From assembly GCA_018262135.1 (NCBI GenBank), contig JAGTSD010000058.1:1-8417 (forward strand): a stretch of 8,417 bases of DNA. The letters run 5' to 3'. Of this stretch, positions 1 through 5,839 are shown in pieces. The notes below the pieces were generated by a model. The model worked only from the letters and a program-made list of their open reading frames with translations. It made no database searches and was not told the DNA's origin. Positions within the stretch are counted from its first letter, which is position 1, and every line of letters begins with the position of its first letter. Position numbers and translations under genes: made by a program. This stretch comes from Pseudomonadota bacterium. Lineage in GTDB: Bacteria; Pseudomonadota; Gammaproteobacteria; Competibacterales; Competibacteraceae.

Positions 1-37
1 GCGGCAAATTTTGGGTGCTCCCGAGGCGTTTAAATGA
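1..37 (+). CDS. 3' end of an upstream gene, probably the antitoxin partner of the PIN gene (partial)
   Basis: A reading frame open from the left edge (codons starting at base 2) encodes the residues RQILGAPEAFK and stops with TGA at 35-37. This stop overlaps the ATG of the next gene (34-36) as ATGA, the usual arrangement of a type II antitoxin gene just upstream of its toxin gene. Only eleven residues are visible, so the family cannot be told. The antitoxin call rests entirely on the overlap and on the PIN domain that follows. Confidence 0.35.
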   Translation, partial: RQILGAPEAFK

Positions 38-291
38 AGAATAAAACTGATCTCCTCCTTGATACTCATATTTGGGTTTGGTGGATTGAACAAAATCCCC
101 ACCTTCGAATACGGCTAAAAGAAATCATAGAAGATACTAATACAATAGTTACTATTTCTTCAGTTTCGATTTATGAGTTACTCCGTGCTATTGCCAGGGG
201 CCGGTTACATCTCAGCACAAGTTCTGATAGATGGCTTCAAAAAGCGACTGATGGAGTAACTCCGCGAAGATCGCGGGGAAGCGAACGATGA
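34..291 (+). pseudogene. C-terminally truncated VapC-like PIN-domain toxin
   Basis: The 85 codons begin with the PIN signature LLLDTHIWVWW. D10 is the first conserved acidic residue of the metal-dependent ribonuclease site, and E48 in SVSIYELLRA is the second. Full VapC toxins have about 125-140 residues and two further acidic positions near the C-terminus, in a DPFDR-like motif; those are absent here. Recognisable PIN sequence runs to about residue 77. The last residues (RRSRGSER) are Arg-rich and encoded by GC-rich DNA unlike the AT-rich body of the gene. VapC toxins cleave RNA and are neutralised by the antitoxin encoded just upstream. With half the active site gone, this copy is most likely inactive. 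The intact start and ATGA overlap suggest that a working module was cut by rearrangement. The family call is firm; loss of function is inferred. Confidence 0.7.
260..278. repeat. Short GC-rich hairpin at the composition breakpoint
   Basis: Bases 260-266 pair with 272-278 around a 5-base loop (AAGAT), giving a 7-bp stem with one G-T wobble. It sits where the AT-rich PIN gene gives way to high-GC DNA. No T-run follows, so it is not a normal intrinsic terminator. It may be the edge of the rearrangement or a chance structure. Confidence 0.35.
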
Positions 292-297
292 TCCGAC

Positions 298-315
298 CTG
301 ACGCCTGACGCCTGC
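298..315 (+). repeat. 7-bp tandem microrepeat (CTGACGC, about 2.5 copies)
   Basis: CTGACGC occurs at 298-304 and 305-311 and begins a third time at 312-315. It occupies the place where a ribosome binding site for the gene starting at 317 would be expected, and no AGGAGG-like sequence is present. Replication slippage could explain it. It may mark sequence altered near the junction. Confidence 0.45.
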
Positions 316-316
316 C

Positions 317-1705
317 ATGGCGATTCTCGCGCTGATTCCGGCCCTGTTCGCGGTGTACTTCGCGCTCGTTCGCTCGCCGCAATTCGCCTTTCTCAACGTC
401 TATTTGCCTTCGCTGCTGCTGTTCCCGGACTACTACCGCTGGGTCGCGCCCGGCCTGCCCGATCCCACCGCCAATCAGGCGGCAGCGGTCGCAGTGTTCA
501 TCGTCTTTCTGATGCGCGGGTCGCCCGGCTACCGGTTTACCCCTTTTGATCTGGTGGTGTACGGCCTGGCCGGCGTGATCGCCTATTCCGAATTTCGGGC
601 TTCGGGCTACAACGACGCCCAGAATCTGATGTTCGCCATGCTGACCTCGGTGGTCATCCCCTACGTCCTGGCCAAGAGCCTGGTCGAGCCGCTGGGCGGG
701 CGGGTGGCGTTCGCCAAGAAGATCGTGGTCTGTCTGTTCATCGTCGCCATCATCTGCCTGTACGAATCGCGCTTCGGGGTCAACCCCTGGCAGAAAGTCT
801 TTGGCCCGTTCTTCCCCGGGCAGGGTCTGGGCTGGATCATCACCTTCCGCTGGGGTCTGGCGCGCACCGCCGGTCCCTACGGTCACGCGATTCTGGCCGG
901 AATCATGATGATCGCGGGCTACCGGATTCAGCGCTGGCTGGAATGGAGCGGCGCCTGGACCGAGCCGCGTCATTCCTGGTTCAAGTGGCTGCCCTGGCCG
1001 AAGTTCACCGAGGCGCAGATCTATACCCTGGGGATGCTGGGCGGCGCGCTCATCACCTTGGTCAAGGGGCCGTGGCTGGCCGGCATCATTGCGGCGGTGC
1101 TGGTGTCCATCGGGCGGATGCGCAACCGCTGGATCGGCGTCGGCATCCTGCTGGTCTTCCTGTTCGGCATCTGCCTGCCGGCCTTCGTCGGCTTTCTCCA
1201 ATGGGCCGGCGTGGGCCGGGAAAACGCCAAAACCGAAAATCAGGAAACCGCCGCCTATCGTCTGGAACTGATCACCAATTACATGGATATCGCCAAGGAA
1301 CAGGCCACTTGGGGCTGGGGGCTGATCAAATGGCCGAAGGTGCCGGGCCAGCCTTCCATTGATAACTACTACCTGCTGCTGTTCCTGATGCACGGCCAGA
1401 TCGCCCTGGCCCTGTTCCTGACGATTCTGCTGGGGATGATCGTGCGCCTGATCCGCCACGCCATGAGCCAGCCTAATCCCGAACCGCTGGGCAGTTCGCT
1501 AGCCTTCACCCTGGCCGGCATCTACGTCGTTTACCTGATTTCCGTGGCCACGGTCTACATGGGCAACCAAACCGTGGCGCTGCTGTTCCTGGTCACCGGC
1601 TGGGCGGAGGGCTATCTGCACGCCGGTCAGGAGCAGACGATGGGATCGGCACCCGCGCCGGCGGCTCCAGAGCCGCTGTACCGCTTCCGCCGGATTCTGA
1701 GCTGA
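317..1705 (+). CDS. O-antigen ligase/polymerase-like polysaccharide membrane protein
   Basis: The protein has 462 residues with many hydrophobic segments, about ten to twelve membrane spans. The central motif KGPW (about 250-253) resembles the conserved Arg/Lys-Gly region of WaaL/Wzy proteins. It is followed by a large soluble loop (about 300-350) with RLELITNYMDIAKEQ, then GWGL, and ending SIDNYYL. This is the usual O-antigen ligase family pattern of an Arg-rich helix, a GxG stretch and an N-x-Y-L segment before the next membrane span. Such proteins polymerise lipid-linked repeat units or transfer glycans to lipid A or proteins at the periplasmic face; ligase and polymerase cannot be told apart by sequence alone. 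An in-frame TGA at 299-301 makes ATG 317 the first standard start, but it has no clear ribosome binding site. The 3' end overlaps the converging SGNH gene. The last 30 or so residues are low-complexity (Ala, Pro, Glu). Confidence 0.78.
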   Translation: MAILALIPALFAVYFALVRSPQFAFLNVYLPSLLLFPDYYRWVAPGLPDPTANQAAAVAVFIVFLMRGSPGYRFTPFDLVVYGLAGVIAYSEFRASGYNDAQNLMFAMLTSVVIPYVLAKSLVEPLGGRVAFAKKIVVCLFIVAIICLYESRFGVNPWQKVFGPFFPGQGLGWIITFRWGLARTAGPYGHAILAGIMMIAGYRIQRWLEWSGAWTEPRHSWFKWLPWPKFTEAQIYTLGMLGGALITLVKGPWLAGIIAAVLVSIGRMRNRWIGVGILLVFLFGICLPAFVGFLQWAGVGRENAKTENQETAAYRLELITNYMDIAKEQATWGWGLIKWPKVPGQPSIDNYYLLLFLMHGQIALALFLTILLGMIVRLIRHAMSQPNPEPLGSSLAFTLAGIYVVYLISVATVYMGNQTVALLFLVTGWAEGYLHAGQEQTMGSAPAPAAPEPLYRFRRILS

Positions 1706-2441
1706 GGCCCAGCATTTCCAGCAGCACCAGCCGGACCTCCTCCCGCCACAACGCATAGCCGGCGGCGTTCAGGTGCAAACCATCCCGGTACAGTTCGGGC
1801 CGGGGACGCCCCTGAGCGTCGAGCAGCGGGCTGGCGACATCAATGAAACGCAGCCCCGGCGTCGCTTCGCAATAGGCGCGCAGTTGCCGGTTGGCTTCCT
1901 GCTGCCGTTCCAGCCGGGCGGCGAAGTAGGGCGAAGGTTTGACAGCCAGGAGCAGGATGGGCAGCTTGGGATCGCGCTGGCGCAGGCGTTCGACCAGTTG
2001 CTGGAACCGGTCCACGATCAGCCCCGGCCAGGCCCACCAGGAACCGAGATCATTTTCGCCCGCATAGATCACGACGACCCGTGGCCGGTAGGGAAGAATC
2101 ACCCGGTCGGCATAATGCAGCACATCGCGCAGGTGCGCGCCACCAAAGCCCCGATTTAGCACCGGGATCGGCGCCATGTCGGCGGCCAGGGTATCCCAGA
2201 ACCGGATGCTGGAACTGCCGACAAATATCACCGGCCCGGGTTCGGGTAGCTGCTGGCGATCCTGTTCTTCAAAAGCCCGAATCGCCGGCTCCCAGACCGT
2301 GGCCGACGGCTGGAGCCACATAAAACCGGCCGCCGCGCCTGCAAGCAGGATCGGCAGCGCCAGAGCTATCAGCCCGCTGCGCCGAATCAGGCGTGGTTTA
2401 TTCCCCCTATCCCCAGATTTTGCAATATCAATGCGCTTCAT
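1593..2441 (-). CDS. Membrane-anchored SGNH/GDSL-type hydrolase or acyl-esterase
   Basis: From the ATG at 2441 the product has 282 residues. A basic stretch (KPRLIRR, 16-21) precedes one hydrophobic segment (about 22-44), which predicts a cytoplasmic N-terminus and a periplasmic catalytic domain. All SGNH blocks are visible: GSSS at 75-78 with S77 as nucleophile, the block II glycine in GFGG (98-101), GEND (128-131) and DGLH (220-223), which supplies the Asp/His of the triad. Members cleave or transfer acyl groups on lipids, glycans or peptidoglycan. Between a ligase-like gene and an AT3 acyltransferase, a role in adding or removing O-acetyl groups on polysaccharide is the best inference. A TTG start at 2471 would add ten residues, but I see no ribosome binding site for it. 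The last 35 residues are Ser/Pro-rich and lie antisense to the ligase gene, as if an earlier stop had been lost. Confidence 0.85.
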   Translation of the reverse strand: MKRIDIAKSGDRGNKPRLIRRSGLIALALPILLAGAAAGFMWLQPSATVWEPAIRAFEEQDRQQLPEPGPVIFVGSSSIRFWDTLAADMAPIPVLNRGFGGAHLRDVLHYADRVILPYRPRVVVIYAGENDLGSWWAWPGLIVDRFQQLVERLRQRDPKLPILLLAVKPSPYFAARLERQQEANRQLRAYCEATPGLRFIDVASPLLDAQGRPRPELYRDGLHLNAAGYALWREEVRLVLLEMLGLSSESGGSGTAALEPPARVPIPSSAPDRRADSPPPSR

Positions 2442-2475
2442 TACTTCAAGGTTTTGATCTTTTGCAGGCAAGGCT

Positions 2476-2492
2476 TGATATGATTGAAATCA
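2476..2492 (+). promoter_or_regulatory. Possible extended -10 promoter element with a small inverted repeat
   Basis: TGATATGAT at 2476-2484 fits an extended -10 element (TGn followed by TATGAT, five of six to consensus). No good -35 lies at the normal distance; TTGATC at 2454-2459 is 19 bases upstream. TGATT (2481-2485) and AATCA (2488-2492) form a perfect inverted repeat with a 2-base gap, overlapping the -10 and possibly an operator. Transcription would start near 2490. That leaves almost no leader for an ATG at 2497 but about 40 bases for the ATG at 2533. Confidence 0.3.
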
Positions 2493-2532
2493 ATTCATGC
2501 CTTTCCCTTGCCCAGCCAGAAAACAGCGGTTT

Positions 2533-3621
2533 ATGTCCAGACCTGTGTTAGCGCCGCGGTTCACCGCGATTGACGAGACGCGCGCCCTCGCGATTTTCTC
2601 GATGATCATCATGCACTTTGGTCCCGGCGCCTTTCAACGCCTGCCGGCGTTGCAACCGCTGGCGGAACCGATTCTGTTCCTGGGCCGGTTCGCGACCACC
2701 ACTTTCGTCGTCGTGTTTGGCATCACGATCGGCTTTGTGTATTTCGACCGCTTTCGGGGACCGGATCGGCGGTTGGTGCTGGAGGCGACGTATGCCCGTG
2801 CCCGCCTGCTGGTACTGTGCGCACTGCTGATCTGCATGCCGGACTATATCAATTTGTGGCTGGCCGGCGATTTCAACCTCAGCCACTGGTTGTTCAAGAC
2901 CTACAGCATCTTCAACTACTATGCGCTGGCTCTGCTGTCAGTGCCACTGTGGCTTCGGGTACTGGTAGCGGCGCCGATGCGCAACGCCCTGTTGCTGGGC
3001 GCCGCCCATTGGGCTTTGGCGCTGCTGTGGCTGTTGTTTTGGCCCCTCGATCCGGCGTTGGGTCTCCAGGAATACCTGCGCTTGAACCTGCTATCGGGTC
3101 CCTACGCCTACCTGCAACTGTCGGGCAGCGCCATCATGGCCATTCCGGTGGGAATTGCGTTGCGTCAGGCGGTGCGGACTCGCCAGGAACTGAACTTCGT
3201 GCGCCGCCTGCTGCCGCTGGCGCTGGCGCTGAGTCTCGCCGGCGGTCTGCTCGGTCTGGCGACAGGCGAGTTCGGCCTGCACAACATCGTCCTCGGCGCG
3301 ATCAAGGCCCCGCCTCGGGTCTGGTACTGGCTATTCTTCGGTGGGGCGGCTTTGTTGCTGCTGATCGGTTTTATCCTGCTGGGCCTCAAGCTGGGGGCGC
3401 GCGAGAAGAAACTGACCTATCCCATCGCCCTGTTTGGGCAGGCCTCGCTGCCGATCTACACGGCTCATACCTTTGTATTGCCGGCGCTGAATTGGCTCGA
3501 TCATCTCTTTGTTGTTGAGGGTGTCCCTCGTATCATACTCCCGCTCTTGCTGTTCGCGATTTATTGCGCTGTTGTAATGGATTATTACCACCGCAAGTCG
3601 TTGCGGCCTAAATCTGGTTAA
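2533..3621 (+). CDS. Integral-membrane acyltransferase, AT3 (acyltransferase-3) type
   Basis: From the ATG at 2533 the protein has 362 residues and about ten hydrophobic spans. The first span carries AIDETRALAIFSMIIMH, in which R17 and H28 form the R-X10-H motif of AT3 acyltransferases. A second typical element, ALFGQASLPIYTAHTF, lies near residues 302-317. AT3 proteins take acyl groups, usually acetyl from cytoplasmic acetyl-CoA, and pass them across or within the inner membrane to glycans such as O-antigen. OpgC and the heparan-glucosaminide N-acetyltransferase family share this fold and are alternatives. An ATG at 2497 would add twelve residues (MPFPCPARKQRF), but the upstream -10-like element and the absence of a ribosome binding site there favour 2533. 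It is divergent from the SGNH gene, with 91 bases between the chosen starts. It ends 44 bases before the response-regulator gene, so co-transcription with that gene is possible. Confidence 0.75.
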   Translation: MSRPVLAPRFTAIDETRALAIFSMIIMHFGPGAFQRLPALQPLAEPILFLGRFATTTFVVVFGITIGFVYFDRFRGPDRRLVLEATYARARLLVLCALLICMPDYINLWLAGDFNLSHWLFKTYSIFNYYALALLSVPLWLRVLVAAPMRNALLLGAAHWALALLWLLFWPLDPALGLQEYLRLNLLSGPYAYLQLSGSAIMAIPVGIALRQAVRTRQELNFVRRLLPLALALSLAGGLLGLATGEFGLHNIVLGAIKAPPRVWYWLFFGGAALLLLIGFILLGLKLGAREKKLTYPIALFGQASLPIYTAHTFVLPALNWLDHLFVVEGVPRIILPLLLFAIYCAVVMDYYHRKSLRPKSG

Positions 3622-3665
3622 GTAATTGATAATATTTCTTTAATAGAAAGCCAGGAGGGTTTTTT
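3622..3665 (+). promoter_or_regulatory. AT-rich leader with strong ribosome binding site (AGGAGG, 3653-3658)
   Basis: This 44-base gap is strikingly AT-rich for the locus. It contains a -10-like GATAAT (3628-3633) and a 5-bp inverted repeat TTTCT/AGAAA (3635-3639 and 3645-3649). A full AGGAGG lies 7 bases before the ATG at 3666, the best ribosome binding site on this strand. A separate promoter for the response-regulator gene is plausible, but I found no matching -35. The strong ribosome binding site is certain. Confidence 0.5.
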
Positions 3666-4778
3666 ATGTCAATTCGACATGTTCTTGTGGTAGACGACTC
3701 CAAGTCCGCGCGGCTGATGTTGCGCAAGATTTTGCAAAATCTTGGGATGACCGTGGACACGGCGGATTCTGCTGAAGAAGCCTTGGATTATCTGCGTAGC
3801 AAGAAACCAGATGTCATTTTCATGGATCACACCATGCCTGGCATGGATGGGCTAACGGCGCTGCGCCGGATCAGAAGCGAGCCGGCCACCGCCGCAATTC
3901 CAGCGGCGATGTATACCTCCAAGGACGAACCCGACTATCGAAATGAAGCACACGCCGCGGGGGCGGTGGATGTTCTGACCAAACCAGCGACGCCGGAGGC
4001 GCTCAGTGCGCTCCTCGAACGGATGAATACGCTACTCGATGCCGCTACTCGTTCACCCGAACCGCCGGCGCCGGTCAGCGAAGGGGTGTCCACCGAATGG
4101 ATCGAGAAGCTTGTCCTCGAGAAATCCGAGCAGGTTTTTTACGATGCGGTCGAATCACAGGTGTTGCCACTGGTGAACGAGGTGATCGCCAAGCTGCGGC
4201 TGGAATTGGAACTGAACCAGCAAGAAGTCGGCAACCGGATCGCGACTCAGGTGGTTGAATCGCGGCTGGCGAACTGGCAGCCGCCACCGCCACCGCCCGT
4301 GGATGCGCAGGGGGCGGTTGAGAGCGTGCTTCGGACCCGGTTACCGCAACTGCTGGAGGAACGACTTAAGACCTTTCAACGCGAGGGGCGGCTGGAAACT
4401 GAACGGCTCGTCCGGGAAATCGCCACCCAGATTTGTCAGAATCAGTTAAATACGTTCACCAATCAATTAGTACCGCAGTTGAGCGGGCGCTTTACCGAGG
4501 CATTGCGGAAGGCGGAAGTCGCTATCCGCGAGGGGGCGGTAACCGTCGCCCGCGAAACCGCTCTCGCCGCTGGCCGCGAAACTGCCTTGCGGGCTATTGC
4601 TGAGGCGCAGGCCGCCAGCTCCAACGTTGAGGAAAGCCCAGCAGCGGCAGCAGCGCGGATGACGCGGAAAATGTTGGCGGAAGCCCAGCGCGACTGGCAG
4701 CGGCACACGTACCTGGCCGCGGCTGGAGCGGCCGTAGCGGGTATGGGCGCAGCCCTGCTGGTTTACGTACTAAAATGA
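3666..4778 (+). CDS. Response regulator: receiver domain, helical/coiled-coil region and C-terminal membrane anchor
   Basis: The 370-residue protein opens with a complete receiver domain (about 4-125). It has the acidic pair D10/D11, phosphoacceptor D54 in FMDHTMPGMDG, T84 and K106 in LTKPATPE. No DNA-binding, GGDEF, EAL or other output domain follows. A Pro-rich linker (about 130-140) leads to a charged helical region (about 145-345), probably coiled coil, interrupted by a six-proline stretch near 206-211. The final 23 residues (about 348-370) are hydrophobic, and only a single Lys follows them, so the protein looks tail-anchored with everything else cytoplasmic. This fits a phosphorylation-controlled scaffold or localisation factor at the inner membrane rather than a transcription factor; that role is inferred. 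No histidine kinase gene is in the window. The next gene encodes a coiled-coil protein anchored at its other end. The receiver call is firm. Confidence 0.82.
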   Translation: MSIRHVLVVDDSKSARLMLRKILQNLGMTVDTADSAEEALDYLRSKKPDVIFMDHTMPGMDGLTALRRIRSEPATAAIPAAMYTSKDEPDYRNEAHAAGAVDVLTKPATPEALSALLERMNTLLDAATRSPEPPAPVSEGVSTEWIEKLVLEKSEQVFYDAVESQVLPLVNEVIAKLRLELELNQQEVGNRIATQVVESRLANWQPPPPPPVDAQGAVESVLRTRLPQLLEERLKTFQREGRLETERLVREIATQICQNQLNTFTNQLVPQLSGRFTEALRKAEVAIREGAVTVARETALAAGRETALRAIAEAQAASSNVEESPAAAAARMTRKMLAEAQRDWQRHTYLAAAGAAVAGMGAALLVYVLK

Positions 4779-4843
4779 GGGGCGGACAGCCCGGCGGCGG
4801 GTAGGGCCCGATTAAATATCATATATATCAGTGGATTAAAAAT
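4779..4843 (+). promoter_or_regulatory. Intergenic gap with AT-rich stretch, possible promoter
   Basis: The first half is GC-rich and can form only a 4-5 bp stem (CCCG 4790-4793, CGGG 4798-4801) without a T-run, so it is not a convincing terminator. The second half (4811-4845) is very AT-rich and includes TATATAT-like sequence that could serve as a -10. I see no good -35 and no AGGAGG before the ATG at 4844. The gap is compatible either with co-transcription from the previous gene or with a weak promoter of its own. Confidence 0.25.
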
Positions 4844-5839
4844 ATGATGGATATTCCGTCGTTGCTTATCGGGCTAGCCGCCGGCGTAGTGGCCGGCAGC
4901 TTCGTGGTCTATCTGCTGCCCTACCGGGGCTTGCGGCGCGAGCACGGGCGGCTGCAAACGGAACTTGTGGATACGCTGACCAATAAGAACGAACTGCAGG
5001 CGACTCTGCTCGATGCGCAGTCGGCGGCCTATCAGGAACACCAGGCGGCGTTGCAGCAACACAAGCGGCTTGAGGACCAGGTGACGGAAGCAAGCGAGCG
5101 CTTCGCCAAGCAAGAAAAACAACTCGCCGATCTGGAGGCGCAACACGCCCAGGAACAGCAGGCCTTCCTGCGCGAAGCAACCCGCTTGCGTGGCGCGATC
5201 TCGCGGCTGGAACAGGAACAGGTGTTGTTGCAGGATCGCTACGCCCAGGAAAGCGCGCGATGGGATCAGGAACGGCAGAGCCTGGCCTGGCAAGGCGCCC
5301 AGATCGAGGAGCAGCTTCAGAGTCTGCGGCAAGACAAGGCCGCGCTGGAGGCGCAGTTGGAACAGCAGCACGAGGCGTGGGAACGCGAACGGCTGGCTCT
5401 GCAGATCCAGATGAATACCCTGGAGGACAATCTGGAGTTGCAGAAAGCGCGTTCCAGCGGTGGCCCGGCGCCGGATAGCGCGCTGCTGGTGGAAAAATTA
5501 CGGGAGGATGCTGCCGCGGAACTGAGTCGGTACCAGGCGGCCTGGGATGAGGAGCGCCAGACGTTGCAGGAGCAACTGGAACGGGAGCAAGCCGAGCGGC
5601 GGGCGTTGCGGGAGCAGGCGGCGACGGCGGGCTGGGATATACCGTCGGTTCGTCCCGCTGACGCGGGCGAGACGACTTTGCGCCAGCAATTGGAGCAGAC
5701 CCAGCGCGACCGCGAGGTGCTAGAGGAGAAACTGGCGGCGCGCGATCTCCGGGCGGAACAGGAGCGCGCCGCGCTGGAAGCCGAGATTGAAGAGTTAATG
5801 GGGCGTCTATTGCGGTTGCAGGGCGAGCGCGGCGGCTAG
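4844..5839 (+). CDS. N-terminally membrane-anchored coiled-coil protein of unknown function
   Basis: The 331-residue protein begins with one hydrophobic segment (about 5-25), then basic residues (YRGLRREHGR), which predicts a cytoplasmic C-terminal body. Residues about 30-325 are almost entirely charged or Gln/Leu-rich helix with heptad-like spacing, so a long coiled coil. It is broken by a Gly/Pro/Ser segment near 204-212 and another near 262-276. The motif W-[DE]-x-E-R-x-x-L recurs at residues 140, 179 and 234. No enzymatic domain is recognisable. It follows the tail-anchored receiver protein by 65 bases on the same strand, and both have coiled-coil-like bodies held at the inner membrane, so they may interact; this is inferred from position and architecture only. 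ATG 4847 is an equally possible start, one residue shorter. Its stop codon shares CTAG with the converging acyltransferase gene. Confidence 0.72.
   Translation: MMDIPSLLIGLAAGVVAGSFVVYLLPYRGLRREHGRLQTELVDTLTNKNELQATLLDAQSAAYQEHQAALQQHKRLEDQVTEASERFAKQEKQLADLEAQHAQEQQAFLREATRLRGAISRLEQEQVLLQDRYAQESARWDQERQSLAWQGAQIEEQLQSLRQDKAALEAQLEQQHEAWERERLALQIQMNTLEDNLELQKARSSGGPAPDSALLVEKLREDAAAELSRYQAAWDEERQTLQEQLEREQAERRALREQAATAGWDIPSVRPADAGETTLRQQLEQTQRDREVLEEKLAARDLRAEQERAALEAEIEELMGRLLRLQGERGG

Noticed and set aside
212..1459. 415-codon open frame on the minus strand
   Set aside because: It is fully antisense to the ligase-like gene. Its product is rich in Gln, Asp, His and Arg, as expected from reading hydrophobic high-GC codons backwards, and it contains no recognisable domain.
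2442..2471. TTG start giving the SGNH protein ten more residues
   Set aside because: No ribosome binding site precedes the TTG, and the ATG at 2441 leaves a normal membrane anchor with its basic flank. It cannot be fully excluded.
2817..3518. 233-codon plus-strand frame inside the AT3 gene
   Set aside because: It is an alternative frame of the membrane protein gene with Ala/Gly/Arg-rich composition and no domain or ribosome binding site.
4788..4803. GC-rich stem as a terminator after the response-regulator gene
   Set aside because: The stem has only 4-5 pairs and no T-run follows, so intrinsic termination is not supported.
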